From Gammaproteobacteria bacterium (GTDB lineage Bacteria > Pseudomonadota > Gammaproteobacteria > Burkholderiales > Nitrosomonadaceae): a stretch of DNA of 64,000 nt. Both the position numbers and the translations under genes were made by a program. Location of the stretch: contig CP054180.1 in assembly GCA_015709635.1 (NCBI GenBank), forward strand, positions 1,488,001 to 1,552,000, given 5' to 3'. Numbering within the stretch: position 1 is the first letter of the stretch; every line of letters starts with the position of its first letter. The notes beneath the pieces are model-generated. The model searched no databases. It worked only from the letters and a program-made list of their open reading frames with translations, and had not been told where the DNA came from. Below, piece by piece: positions 51,019-60,164 of the stretch.

Positions 51019-53529
51019 ATGAGTCATTTCAAACTGTCACTGCGTATGCTGCATCGCGACTGGCGCGCAGGTGAATTAAATGTTTTGCTGCTGGCGTTGA
51101 TCATCGCCGTGAGCGGTATTGCCACCGTCGGTTTTTTTGCCGATCGTGTGGAATTGGCGCTGGCGCGCGAGAGTAATCAACTGTTGGGCGCGGATTTGCT
51201 GGTCATTTCCAGCCGGCCGTTGCCGCAGCACTATGCCGATGAAGCCAAGCGCTTAGGTTTGGCAGTTTCGTCGCTAATCAAATTTGCCAGTATGATTTCC
51301 AACGGTGACAGCAATCTGCTGACCGAGGTCAAGGCTGTGACGGAAAACTATCCGCTACGCGGCCATGTGCAACTGGCAAATCAATCAGCGGAGAACTCGA
51401 ATTCGCAAACAGAAGTTCGAGAAGCCAACGGAATTCCGCAGCCAGGTACCATCTGGGTCGATGAAAAAGTCGTGGTGCGATTGGATCTCAGCGGCGGCGA
51501 CACGGTCGATGTCGGTGCAACTCAGTTGATGGTAACCGAGCGGGTCATGCGCGAACCGGATCACTCGGTGGGGTTTGTCAACATGGGGCCGCGCGCCATC
51601 ATCAATGCGGCGGATCTGGAAAAAACCGGCCTAATCCAGGAAGGCAGCCGCGTGTCTTATCAATTGCTGTTGGCAGGTGAAGCCGAAACGGTGCAGCGAT
51701 TTCGCGATTGGGCAAAGCCACAACTGACCAAGGCGCAACGCATGGAAGGCATCCGCGACGCGCGCCCTGAAATCAAAGCCGCATTGGAGCGCTCGGAAAA
51801 ATTTCTCAGCCTGGCAGCATTGGCCAGCGTGGTTCTGGCAGCGGCGGCAATTGCCTTGGCGGTGCGCCGCTTTACTCAGCGTCATCTGGATGGCTGCGCG
51901 GTGATGCGCAGTCTGGGGGCCAGTCAACGTCAATTGTTTTATTTGTATTTGTACTATTTCATCGCGCTGGGTGTGATCGCTAGCAGTATCGGCTGTTTGG
52001 TTGGTTTTGCCGCGCAGCAGATTCTGACGCACTGGTTGAGCGGCATCATCGAAACGGAATTACCTTGGCCTAATGCGCTACCCGCTTTGCAAGGCTTGCT
52101 GGTGGGGCTGGTATTGCTGCTCGGATTTGCATTGCCGCCGGTGCTCAATTTGCGCAGTGTACCGGCATTACGCGTGCTGCGCCGCGATATCGGATTGTCC
52201 AATAAGCATAGCATCGCGGGCTACTTGCTCGGGTTGGCGGCATTATCGCTGCTGTTTATCTGGAAAGCGCAAGACCTGAAATTGGGATTGTATATCGTAG
52301 CCGGATTTGTCGCGGCGATTGCCGTTTTCGGTTGTTTGGGCTGGCTGCTGATCCGCGTGCTGGCAAGCCTGCGGCATCAGGCTGGCGGCGCGTGGCGCTA
52401 CGGTCTGGCCAGCATCCGCCGCCGTGCGGTTTCGAGCATTGTGCAAGCGGTGGCGCTGGGTTTGGGATTGATGGCCATGTTGATGCTGACGTTGATCCAG
52501 GACGATTTGATCGACGATTGGCATACCAGTTTGCCGCCGGATGCGCCGAATCATTTTCTGGTCAATATCCAGGCGGATCAATTAGAACCGCTGCACGATT
52601 TTTTTCAACAGCACGAAATAGAACAGCCGCGCATGTATCCGATGGTCAGAGGCCGGTTGATCAAAATCAATGGCAACGATGTCTCGGCGGAAGATTATGC
52701 CGGCGATGTGCACGCGGAACGTCACATCCGGCGTGAATTCAATCTAACCTGGAGCGATGCACTGGCGGCGGATAACGAGGTAGTGCAGGGACGCTGGTGG
52801 GATGCCGGCACCCATGAAGCGGAATTGTCGATCGAAGAAGGCATCGCCAAAATCATCCGGGTCAAATTGGGCGATGTGGTGACTTACGATATTGCCGGCA
52901 GTCATTTCTCCGCGACAATCACCAGTGTGCGGAAAGTCGACTGGGACACCTTCCGCGTCAATTTCTTTGTCATCGTGCCGCCCGGTTTGCTGGAAAATTA
53001 TCCGGCCAGCTATATCACCAGTTTTTATGTACCGCCGGCGGAGATTCACCGGGTGCACGAGCTGGTCAAAACATTTCCGAATATTCTGGTGGTCGATGTC
53101 GCCACGGTCATCGGTCAGGTGCAACAGATGATTCAACAGGTTTCGCAAGCAATCGAGTTCGTTTTCCTGTTCACGCTGTTGGCCGGTTTTGCCGTGTTGT
53201 ACGCAGCGATTGTTGCGACGCAGGATGAGCGCATTTTTGAGGCGGCCATTTTTCGCGCTTTGGGCGCCCGGCGCGAGCAATTGTCGCGTGCCTGGGCGGC
53301 GGAATTTGTCATTCTGGGCGGATTATCCGGCTTATTCGCCTCGGCCGGTGCCAGCGTGCTCGGGTACGTCGTCGGCAAACATGTGCTGCATCTCGATTAC
53401 ACGTTTGATCCTTGGATCTGGGTGGTGGGTGTATCGACCGGTGTGATCGGGGTATTAGCCGCCGGTTTACTGGGAACGCGCTCAGCGCTGTCAAGCCCGC
53501 CGCTATTGACGCTGCGCAAGGTTGGATAG
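51019..53529 (+). CDS. ybbP: ABC transporter permease, YbbP-like
   Basis: 836 residues. FtsX/MacB-type permease: N-terminal helix (GELNVLLLALIIAVSGIATV), large periplasmic domain, a first FtsX core around residues 255-420 and a second after about 710 (FVFLFTLLAGFAVLYAAIVA, EAAIFRALGARREQLSRAWA). The overall layout with ten or so membrane helices matches YbbP. Works with the preceding ATPase. Confidence 0.92.
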   Translation: MSHFKLSLRMLHRDWRAGELNVLLLALIIAVSGIATVGFFADRVELALARESNQLLGADLLVISSRPLPQHYADEAKRLGLAVSSLIKFASMISNGDSNLLTEVKAVTENYPLRGHVQLANQSAENSNSQTEVREANGIPQPGTIWVDEKVVVRLDLSGGDTVDVGATQLMVTERVMREPDHSVGFVNMGPRAIINAADLEKTGLIQEGSRVSYQLLLAGEAETVQRFRDWAKPQLTKAQRMEGIRDARPEIKAALERSEKFLSLAALASVVLAAAAIALAVRRFTQRHLDGCAVMRSLGASQRQLFYLYLYYFIALGVIASSIGCLVGFAAQQILTHWLSGIIETELPWPNALPALQGLLVGLVLLLGFALPPVLNLRSVPALRVLRRDIGLSNKHSIAGYLLGLAALSLLFIWKAQDLKLGLYIVAGFVAAIAVFGCLGWLLIRVLASLRHQAGGAWRYGLASIRRRAVSSIVQAVALGLGLMAMLMLTLIQDDLIDDWHTSLPPDAPNHFLVNIQADQLEPLHDFFQQHEIEQPRMYPMVRGRLIKINGNDVSAEDYAGDVHAERHIRREFNLTWSDALAADNEVVQGRWWDAGTHEAELSIEEGIAKIIRVKLGDVVTYDIAGSHFSATITSVRKVDWDTFRVNFFVIVPPGLLENYPASYITSFYVPPAEIHRVHELVKTFPNILVVDVATVIGQVQQMIQQVSQAIEFVFLFTLLAGFAVLYAAIVATQDERIFEAAIFRALGARREQLSRAWAAEFVILGGLSGLFASAGASVLGYVVGKHVLHLDYTFDPWIWVVGVSTGVIGVLAAGLLGTRSALSSPPLLTLRKVG

Positions 53530-53533
53530 CGCA

Positions 53534-54724
53534 ATGGACGATTTACCGCTGGCGAAACTCAAAGCGCTGCCGCCGCTCAGTCTCTATATTCATATTCCGT
53601 GGTGTTTGAAGAAATGCCCTTACTGCGATTTCAATTCGCACGAGATTCGCGGGCAGGGCGGCCAAGCACCCGAAGAGGAGTACGTCGCCGCATTGATTCG
53701 CGATCTGGAATCGGCTTTGCAGGATGTTTGGGGGCGGCGGTTGAGCAGCGTGTTTTTCGGCGGGGGCACACCGAGTCTGTTCAGTGCGCGTGCCATCGAT
53801 ACGATTCTGACAGCGGTGCGCACACTATTGCCGCTGGAGCATTTTGCCGAAGTCACGTTGGAAGCCAATCCCGGTACATTTGAAGCGCAAAAATTCGCCG
53901 ATTTCCGCGCAGCCGGAATCAACCGCCTGTCGATCGGCATCCAAAGTTTTAACCCGCAGCACTTGAAAGCGCTGGGGCGAGTGCATGACGACCGGGAAGC
54001 ACACCATGCAGTTGAAATTGCGTTGCAGAATTTCGATAACATCAATCTCGATCTGATGTATGCGTTGCCCGGGCAAACGTTGCAGGATGCGCAGAGTGAT
54101 ATCGAAACCGCATGTGCACTGGGTGTAACGCATATCTCCGCTTACCATCTGACGTTAGAGCCGAATACACTGTTTCACCGCTTTCCACCACCGCTACCCG
54201 ACGACGAACAAGCGGCTGCGATGCAAGAACTGATTGAACAGACTGCCGCGACTCATCATTATCGCAATTACGAGACCTCGGCGTTCGCGCGCCCCGGCAA
54301 GGAATCGCAGCATAATCTGAACTATTGGCTGTTCGGCGATTATCTCGGCATCGGTGCGGGGGCGCACAGCAAGATCAGTTTCGCCGACAAAATCGTGCGC
54401 CAGATGCGTTTCAAGCAACCGAAGGAATATCTGGCCAAGGCGCATGCGGGGGAATCTTTGCTGCAGACGCAGCAGGCATTGACCGTCACGGATCGCGGCT
54501 TCGAGTTCATGATGAATGCGCTGCGTCTTAGCGGCGGATTTGATACCGCGTTGTTTCAGGAGCGCACCGGTTTATCAATTAGCACCGTGCAAAAACAATT
54601 GGATGAAGCCGAGCAACGCGGTTTGCTGGTGCACGATCATCTGCGCATCAAACCGACCGTGCTGGGCAGGCGCTTTCTTAACGATTTGCTGCAGATCTTT
54701 TTGCCGGAATCGAACGCTGGATAA
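53534..54724 (+). CDS. hemW: Radical SAM heme chaperone HemW
   Basis: 396 residues from ATG 53534 (TTG 53522, overlapping ybbP, is an alternative). Radical SAM cluster in YIHIPWCLKKCPYCDFNSHE (Cys-x3-Cys-x2-Cys), then SSVFFGGGTPSLFSA and GINRLSIGIQSFNPQHLKAL. The extra cysteine near the cluster supports HemW rather than HemN, which is longer. Inserts heme into respiratory enzymes. Confidence 0.9.
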   Translation: MDDLPLAKLKALPPLSLYIHIPWCLKKCPYCDFNSHEIRGQGGQAPEEEYVAALIRDLESALQDVWGRRLSSVFFGGGTPSLFSARAIDTILTAVRTLLPLEHFAEVTLEANPGTFEAQKFADFRAAGINRLSIGIQSFNPQHLKALGRVHDDREAHHAVEIALQNFDNINLDLMYALPGQTLQDAQSDIETACALGVTHISAYHLTLEPNTLFHRFPPPLPDDEQAAAMQELIEQTAATHHYRNYETSAFARPGKESQHNLNYWLFGDYLGIGAGAHSKISFADKIVRQMRFKQPKEYLAKAHAGESLLQTQQALTVTDRGFEFMMNALRLSGGFDTALFQERTGLSISTVQKQLDEAEQRGLLVHDHLRIKPTVLGRRFLNDLLQIFLPESNAG

Positions 54725-54797
54725 CACGCTTTCCGGTTTGACCGGAAGATGCGCTAAAATCCTGGCCAGTCAATTTATTCATGGGAGAGCAACAACG

Positions 54798-55595
54798 ATG
54801 GCGTATGTAAAACCGGAGGAAGTCGTCGAAAACATGTTACTGGCAGGTGCCAAGAAAGCAAGCTTGTCAGCCAAACAATTGCTGATCCGCGGCTTTTTGT
54901 CCGGCGCTTTTCTCGGTTACGCCACTACATTGGCGATTCTGGCGGCGGCGCAAACGGGTTGGGGGATCACCGGTGCACTGGTATTTCCGGTCGGCTTCGT
55001 CATGATCGTGCTGCTCGGATTGGAACTTGCCACTGGCAATTTCGCGCTGATTCCGATTGCCGTCAAAGACGGCCGGGTACCCTTCAGCCGGTTACTGAAA
55101 AATTGGACCTGGGTATTGACCGGCAACCTGATCGGCAGCGTCACGTATGCGTACCTGTACTGCATCGTAGCGACCAAAATGGGCTCCATCGATCCGGCCA
55201 CTATCCCTGCACTGCAACGTACCATTACCATCGCCGAAACCAAAACGCTCGAGTACGCCAAACTCGGTTTCGACGGCACCGTCGCGGCATTTACCAGCGC
55301 GATCCTGTGCAATTGGATGGTAACTTTGGGCGCCGTCATGGCATTCACCTCGACCAGCGCGATCGGTAAAATCGCCGCGATGTGGCTGCCGATCATGACA
55401 TTCTTCGGTTTGGGGTACGAGCACGCCATCGTCAACATGTTCGTCATTCCCGCCGGCATCTGGCTCGGCGCGGATATCACCATCGCCGATTGGTGGCTGT
55501 GGAACGGTTTGCCGGTAATTGCCGGGAATTTGTTCGGTGGCATGCTATTTACTGGATTTATGTTGTATTGGAGTTATGGCAAACCGGCAAGTTAG
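54798..55595 (+). CDS. Formate/nitrite channel (FNT family)
   Basis: 265 residues, six membrane helices. Family signatures: GAFLGYATTLAILAAAQT, GLELATGNFALIPIAV, and GYEHAIVNMFVIPAGIWLGA with the conserved His of the pore. Members move formate, nitrite or hydrosulfide. In an ammonia oxidiser nitrite is the natural candidate (inference). A hemerythrin gene follows on the same strand. Confidence 0.92.
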   Translation: MAYVKPEEVVENMLLAGAKKASLSAKQLLIRGFLSGAFLGYATTLAILAAAQTGWGITGALVFPVGFVMIVLLGLELATGNFALIPIAVKDGRVPFSRLLKNWTWVLTGNLIGSVTYAYLYCIVATKMGSIDPATIPALQRTITIAETKTLEYAKLGFDGTVAAFTSAILCNWMVTLGAVMAFTSTSAIGKIAAMWLPIMTFFGLGYEHAIVNMFVIPAGIWLGADITIADWWLWNGLPVIAGNLFGGMLFTGFMLYWSYGKPAS

Positions 55596-55630
55596 TCATA
55601 GCAGCGCGCTTACTCTTTTACTGTTACTTT

Positions 55631-56041
55631 ATGCCCAGAACCGGTGCTTTACTCTCGTTATCCCGTGAACATCATTCCTCGCTGGTGCTCGCACGCGCTG
55701 CGCGGCAAGTTGCGGAGAACGGCGACAATGCCGCTGTCGTGACAATGATGCAGCGCGTTGAAGCGCATTGGCAAACGGTCTTGTGTGAGCATTTTGCACG
55801 CGAAGAGCAATTGCTGCGCTTGGCGACGGATACAGTGGATACCGAATCTGCCGATCGGATCCTGGCCGAACATGCGGAATTGCGCATGCTGGCTTGCGGG
55901 CCTTGTGAGTTAGAACTTGCTGCACGGTTGCGCCGGTTTGGCGAATTATTGACGGCACATGTGCGCTACGAGGAACGGGTGATTTTTCCGCAATTGCAAG
56001 CACATCCATGTGTTGCCGGTGCGGTTGAAGAATCAGACTAG
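55631..56041 (+). CDS. Hemerythrin HHE-domain protein
   Basis: 136 residues from ATG 55631. His/Glu di-iron pattern in a four-helix bundle: REHHSSLVLARAARQ, VEAHWQTVLCEHFAREEQLL, LAEHAELR and LLTAHVRYEERVIFPQL. Cytoplasmic; such proteins bind O2 or NO, or sense iron. Lies 35 bases after the FNT channel gene, so nitrite/NO handling is a possible link. Confidence 0.85.
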   Translation: MPRTGALLSLSREHHSSLVLARAARQVAENGDNAAVVTMMQRVEAHWQTVLCEHFAREEQLLRLATDTVDTESADRILAEHAELRMLACGPCELELAARLRRFGELLTAHVRYEERVIFPQLQAHPCVAGAVEESD

Positions 56042-56091
56042 CCCTATCCTGGCAATGATGACAGCAAGCTGATTTTGCGATCGGAAAAAAC

Positions 56092-56116
56092 AAATCCCGC
56101 TGTTGGAGCGGGATTT
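56092..56116. terminator. AAATCCCGCT / AGCGGGATTT hairpin
   Basis: Perfect ten-base stem around GTTGG, between the forward hemerythrin gene (stop 56041) and the reverse PEP-CTERM gene (stop 56139). Flanking A-run and T-rich sequence suit termination in both directions. Confidence 0.75.
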
Positions 56117-56138
56117 GTTGGAGATACACAAAATTTGA

Positions 56139-56807
56139 TTATGCATTGACCTTCCGGCGGCGCGCTGCGAAACCCAGCAATCCCAATCCTGCTAACAGCA
56201 TAGCGTAAGTTTCTGGCTCAGGAACCGGTGCGATACCGGCGACACCGACGGTGAATCCATGCCAATTTTCACTGGTGTGCGTAAACGTGATGGAATTGAA
56301 CGAACCTGGCAATTCGATAATGCCGTGAACTTCACCGGAGCCGAAGAATCCTGTACCTGATCCGTTCAGAATGGGTGTGCCAGAACCCCAGTACCCAGAG
56401 CCAAAGCTATCGATCACGATGGGTACACCGAAATCCACAGTATTACCATTCCAGCTTGCCAACGCAATATACGGATTCACAACGGTTTGCGAAAACGTGA
56501 TCGTGACTGTGCCGCCCTGATCGAGCGCGATAATGTCGGAAGCCGGTGGTGCATTGTCAACGGTGCCGTTGGTATAGGCCGAACCTGTCCAGAAATTTGT
56601 TCCTCCTGCTGTCTGCACGAAGGCGTGTGCGCCGGTACCGGAGTATCCGACACCGACGGTAGTTGATCCTACTACCAAATCTCCGGATGCTGAAAATGAA
56701 TCCGGCGAAGAAGTCCAGTCCGTCCATGATACAGTCACCGCGAATGCAGATGCGGAAAAGGAAGTTGCAATGAAAAAACCGAATGCGAGCTGTGTTATAC
56801 GTTTCAT
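56139..56807 (-). CDS. PEP-CTERM sorted protein
   Basis: Start at ATG 56807, preceded by GAGGGTG; GTG 56816 is an alternative. 222 residues with a signal peptide (SFSASAFAVT), beta-rich middle and the sorting tail PEPETYAMLLAGLGLLGFAARRRKVNA read in parts: PEP motif, hydrophobic helix, Arg-rich end. Secreted and processed by exosortase; exact role unknown. Confidence 0.9.
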   Translation of the reverse strand: MKRITQLAFGFFIATSFSASAFAVTVSWTDWTSSPDSFSASGDLVVGSTTVGVGYSGTGAHAFVQTAGGTNFWTGSAYTNGTVDNAPPASDIIALDQGGTVTITFSQTVVNPYIALASWNGNTVDFGVPIVIDSFGSGYWGSGTPILNGSGTGFFGSGEVHGIIELPGSFNSITFTHTSENWHGFTVGVAGIAPVPEPETYAMLLAGLGLLGFAARRRKVNA

Positions 56808-56860
56808 GATTTTCACCCTCTCTGTGTGAATAAAAAGTTTTAACTCTATTTTTGCTAAAT

Positions 56861-57002
56861 GGATATTCTGAAAAAAGTAGCGAGCGACGGACAGGTAAGG
56901 TGAAATCAGGCGAAAAAGCGCAATTTACGAATGGTAAATGAGTATTTCGAACCTCATTGCAACACAGCATGACCGGGCGCAGCAGTTTTTCAGAGCTTTC
57001 TT
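56861..57002. repeat. Miniature element family B, copy 3
   Basis: Begins GGATATTCTGAAAAAAGTAG and ends GCAGTTTTTCAGAGCTTTCTT, imperfect inverted ends. Matches the inverted copy at 30612-30756 across its full length and the first half of the 3685 copy. No coding capacity. It lies upstream of the PEP-CTERM gene start. Confidence 0.75.
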
Positions 57003-57462
57003 AAACATTAGCGCCTAATATTAACCGGTCAGGCGATTTAATGCAGTAGTTAGATGTACTTTATTTTTGTAGGATAATTGTCCCGATTATGGAGTTGCAA
57101 GGTCTGAAAATCACTGTTTGCAGCAACTCGACAAGCATTGGGATAGATGCTGATGAGTCTGGCCAACCTGTGCCTGCTGTGCAGACGATTGTTGGCTACT
57201 TGCCGCTCAACATACTCCGATGGCGGACGGTGAAGCACAAACAGGGGAATTTGGTGACAAAATGCCGCCGGAAAATGAATTGCCGGGAATCCGTACTCAA
57301 AAACTGGCAGCAGTACCGGAAAATCTGAAAGCATCTAATTGTTCAGCGATTCCTTGAGTAAATATTGGGTCAAATTAGTATTTTATTGATCTGAATCAAC
57401 GAATCTAATCTTGATTCAACTGAAAATGCGACTTCCACTAATTAATAATGTTGGAGGTGATA
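57003..57462. other. Non-coding stretch with FNR-type box
   Basis: No gene supported: open frames on both strands (57089-57328 forward, 57050-57334 reverse) lack ribosome binding sites and recognisable motifs. The right-hand part carries the FNR-type box and the promoter region for the small protein at 57463. Confidence 0.5.
57386..57399 (+). promoter_or_regulatory. FNR/CRP-family binding site
   Basis: TTGATCTGAATCAA is a perfect TTGAT-N4-ATCAA palindrome, the consensus for FNR/ANR/DNR-type regulators, 63 bases before the small-protein start. A second partial half site TTGATTCAA follows at 57411-57419. Confidence 0.7.
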
Positions 57463-57576
57463 ATGAGTATGCTAGAAACAGAAGATGTTACTACATTTAA
57501 AAAATTGGGTTTTAATTTGGCAGTTATCGGTGCAGTGGCTGCTGCTTTGATTATAGTATCGATGTATCTTTCATAA
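57463..57576 (+). CDS. Small single-pass membrane protein (37 residues)
   Basis: ATG 57463 stands behind TTGGAGGTGATA, one of the best ribosome binding sites in the window. The 37-residue product has a short charged N-terminus (MSMLETEDVTTFKKLG) and one hydrophobic helix (FNLAVIGAVAAALIIVSMYL). A perfect FNR-type box lies upstream. Small subunits of respiratory oxidases and reductases look like this, but I cannot assign a partner. Confidence 0.7.
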   Translation: MSMLETEDVTTFKKLGFNLAVIGAVAAALIIVSMYLS

Positions 57577-58207
57577 ACAATTGACACGACCACTTAAAAT
57601 TTCTTGAATTCAAGCATTTCAAATAAATTATCCCGCCGCAAATAGCGGGGTAATTTATTCTCTGATTTCCAGCCAATCTTCACCTCATAGAACAAAGTAT
57701 TAAACTCGCTGAGATTAAAACGAAATTCGGTTTCATTTTCGGTGCAGATAAAAAGTATGTTCAAGCATCATTGAATTTTGCCAAACATTATTTCGCAAAG
57801 CTCTAAAAATATCCGATACCGTTTAATTGCCATTCATCATCGGCAAATTCGTTATCACCATAATGAATTCTCAAATGCTTACGAATCCGATGGCAATGCG
57901 CTGCATAAATGCGACTAACTCTGGTTAATTTAACTGCACTGGTAACTAAAAAATCCAGGAAAAATATCAAGTCAATTGCCTGAATTTCACTGCTTCAATT
58001 CAAGTACTGTTGCGACCGTCTTTTTGTAGCAATGATTTCTACCGATAGGGCAACCGGGAAAGTTTTTTATAATCCGCAACGAAACCACAAACTCAAAATA
58101 AAGGTTCATTGAAAAATGACCGTTATTTCCTGGTTTAACGGGAACTTGCTGCAGTATGGGTGGATTTTTATGGTAGTTCTTACCGCATATCAATAGGAGC
58201 TCTCCAT
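57577..58207. other. Gene-poor region before the lipase modules
   Basis: Contains a degenerate copy of the 105-bp palindromic element (57623-57714). The remainder shows no supported gene. The last 70 bases (GGAACTTGCTGCAGTATGGG etc.) are similar to those before the second small protein (59645-59716), so the modules were duplicated with their leaders. Confidence 0.5.
57623..57714 (+). repeat. 105-bp palindromic element, degenerate copy
   Basis: ATAAATTATCCCGCCGCAAA, then AGCGGGGTAATTTATTC, and CAAAGTATTAAACTCGCTGA follow the same order as the copies at 61632 and 62499, with a 13-base shortening and many substitutions. The first hairpin CCCGC-CGCAAATA-GCGGG is kept. Confidence 0.6.
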
Positions 58208-58696
58208 ATGAAAAAAATCATTTTACTTTTGTTTGTTTTATTGCTCGTTTATACAAACTTTTTCTCTGAAAAGGACAGGCTGGATAGAGAGGTTGATCGA
58301 CTGTGTACGATTGATGGCGGTATCAGAGTTTATGAAACGGTGAAGTTACCGTCGGATAAGTTTAATGAGCGCGGTGAGATTACTTTCTATAGACCTACTC
58401 AAAAAGAAAATGCATTGGGACCTGAGTATGTTTTTAGATGGAATGTTCACTACTACAAAAAAAATGACCCTTCTCGACAAGATATTCATGAAAGCTCAAT
58501 GAAACGTGATCACATTCAGATTGTACGGAAATCGGATATGAAGTTATTGGGTGAATTTGTTTTATATCGAAGAGCAGGAGGAGATTTGCCAGGACCGTGG
58601 CATCCGTCATCGTACCGATGTCCAGGGTTAAAAGAAAATGAAATTATTTTGATGAAACAAATATTCAGAAACTCTAATGAAGGAGATAAGCAATGA
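58208..58696 (+). CDS. Module 1 small membrane-anchored protein
   Basis: 162 residues; ATG 58208 after AGGAG. N-terminal hydrophobic helix (MKKIILLLFVLLLVYTNFFS) with no lipobox, then an extracytoplasmic domain with RLDREVDRLCTIDGGIRVYE, YYKKNDPS, and LPGPWHPSSYRCPG. Two cysteines, in the RLC and YRC contexts, are conserved among the three paralogues of the window and may form a disulfide. The stop overlaps the lipase start (ATGA). Unknown family; coupling to a lipase-like gene suggests an immunity or accessory role (inference). Confidence 0.8.
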   Translation: MKKIILLLFVLLLVYTNFFSEKDRLDREVDRLCTIDGGIRVYETVKLPSDKFNERGEITFYRPTQKENALGPEYVFRWNVHYYKKNDPSRQDIHESSMKRDHIQIVRKSDMKLLGEFVLYRRAGGDLPGPWHPSSYRCPGLKENEIILMKQIFRNSNEGDKQ

Positions 58697-59532
58697 GTAC
58701 TGTGAAAACATACGCTATTCAAGCTGAATTGTCACAGGCAGCTTACGGTACGTTTTTGGGTAAAGAAATCGCAGCTACTGAACTAACCAATAGCGATACT
58801 GCCGATATGTCCTTCTCCCAAGCCACTGCTTTCATTAAAAAATGGCAAGTCGCTGATCAATACACCGATCCTGTAACCGGTGTCTCAGCCACAGTTTTTG
58901 AGGCCAAGAATGGCGGCGCTAAGTATCTCGCAATCCGTGGCACCGAGCTTGAAGCCAAGGATATATTGGCTGACGGAATATTGGCATCTGCAATCCCCCC
59001 CGTTATCAACCTCCAATTCATAGCACTACAACTGAAGTTAAATGCGTGGCTAGACGATCCGGACGTACTGCAAGGCCAAAACTTTACAGTTACCGGGCAT
59101 AGTCTGGGTGGTTATTTAGCCGCGGCTGTTAAGCAAAGTTATGCGCAAGCAACGGAAGCCTATTTGTACAACGCACCGGGTGTGGGTGGTTTGCTCGGTA
59201 ATCTGGCAGATGCGGTGAGCAGCGCGCTCGGTCTGAATAATGTTGCGCCCGATAGTATCTGGAATTTACGAGGTTCGGAAGGTTTTCCGCTTATTTCGGG
59301 GTTGGGTTTTCAGCTTGGCACATCTGTCAGTATTCAAACCGAAGCATCCAGCAATAATCATAGCATCAGTTTGTTAACCGATGCTTTAACCGTCTATTCC
59401 GTTTATTCCCAATTGGCGCCCAATCTGAATCAGGAGCAGCTCGACAAACTGATCGATGCTTTCGGTTCGACCAAGGATATTGGTGGATCGAACGGCAAAA
59501 CGCTGGAATCCGCATCGATGCGTTGTGTGTGA
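58693..59532 (+). CDS. Module 1 lipase-like protein (GxSxG, alpha/beta hydrolase)
   Basis: 279 residues. Lipase class 3/DUF2974-type core: VFEAKNGGAKYLAIRGTELE, nucleophile elbow FTVTGHSLGGYLAAAV, EAYLYNAPGVGG and a late His region (SSNNHSISLL). The C-terminus ends soon after KDIGGSNGKTLESAS; in module 2 the frame continues another 200 residues behind that point, so module 1 looks 3'-truncated. No signal peptide. The N-terminal half is almost identical in DNA to module 3. Coupled by ATGA to the small protein. Confidence 0.82.
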   Translation: MSTVKTYAIQAELSQAAYGTFLGKEIAATELTNSDTADMSFSQATAFIKKWQVADQYTDPVTGVSATVFEAKNGGAKYLAIRGTELEAKDILADGILASAIPPVINLQFIALQLKLNAWLDDPDVLQGQNFTVTGHSLGGYLAAAVKQSYAQATEAYLYNAPGVGGLLGNLADAVSSALGLNNVAPDSIWNLRGSEGFPLISGLGFQLGTSVSIQTEASSNNHSISLLTDALTVYSVYSQLAPNLNQEQLDKLIDAFGSTKDIGGSNGKTLESASMRCV

Positions 59533-59716
59533 TTCTGTGAAACCCAGCTCAACTTACGTAAGAAAATTTTTTCTTGTGTGTTGTGATGTCGAAATTCCAA
59601 ACCCCGAATAAAGAATCAGTAAATAATGTCCGTTAAATTCTGCTTTGACTGTAACTTGCTGCAGTAAAGGTGGATTTATGATGGTTGTTAACTGTAGACC
59701 AATAGAGGCTTGTTAT

Positions 59717-60154
59717 ATGAAAAAAATCGTTTTGCTTTTGCTTGCTGCATTGATTGTTTATGCAACCTTTTTTACAGAAAAAGACAGGTTGGATAGGGAA
59801 GTAAAACGGCTTTGTGCGATTGATGGCGGTATCAGGGTTTATGAGATGGTGAAGTTGCCGGCGGAGAGATTTGAGAAGGATGGCTCTATATATATTCCAT
59901 CCGAGCAAATGGTAAAACCGAATCATGAGTATTACTACGAATCATCTCAACAATTTCTTATTGAGGGAAATCCATCAATGTGGCGGAACCATTATATGGT
60001 TTATCGGACGTCTGATAATAAATTGATTGGTGAATCATCGAGTTATTCAAGGCATGGCGGAGACATCCCAGGGCCTTGGCATGGATCATCATTCAGATGC
60101 CCTGTGAAAGCGGATATAACCGACTTGAATATGCAAATTTTTATCAAGGAATGA
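59717..60154 (+). CDS. Module 2 small membrane-anchored protein
   Basis: 145 residues, ATG 59717 after AGAGG. Paralogue of the 58208 protein: membrane helix MKKIVLLLLAALIVYATFF, then REVKRLCAIDGGIRVYEMVK and IPGPWHGSSFRCPV with both conserved cysteines. The central part differs strongly from modules 1 and 3. Followed after ten bases by the module 2 lipase-like gene. Confidence 0.8.
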   Translation: MKKIVLLLLAALIVYATFFTEKDRLDREVKRLCAIDGGIRVYEMVKLPAERFEKDGSIYIPSEQMVKPNHEYYYESSQQFLIEGNPSMWRNHYMVYRTSDNKLIGESSSYSRHGGDIPGPWHGSSFRCPVKADITDLNMQIFIKE

Positions 60155-60164
60155 GGGGGCGACT

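Noticed and set aside
55382..55630. Extension of the hemerythrin frame upstream into the FNT gene
   Set aside because: Would overlap the FNT gene; ATG 55631 gives the complete HHE domain.
57050..57334. Overlapping frames on both strands between the family B repeat and the FNR box
   Set aside because: No ribosome binding site, no motif, and frames on both strands of similar length suggest chance.
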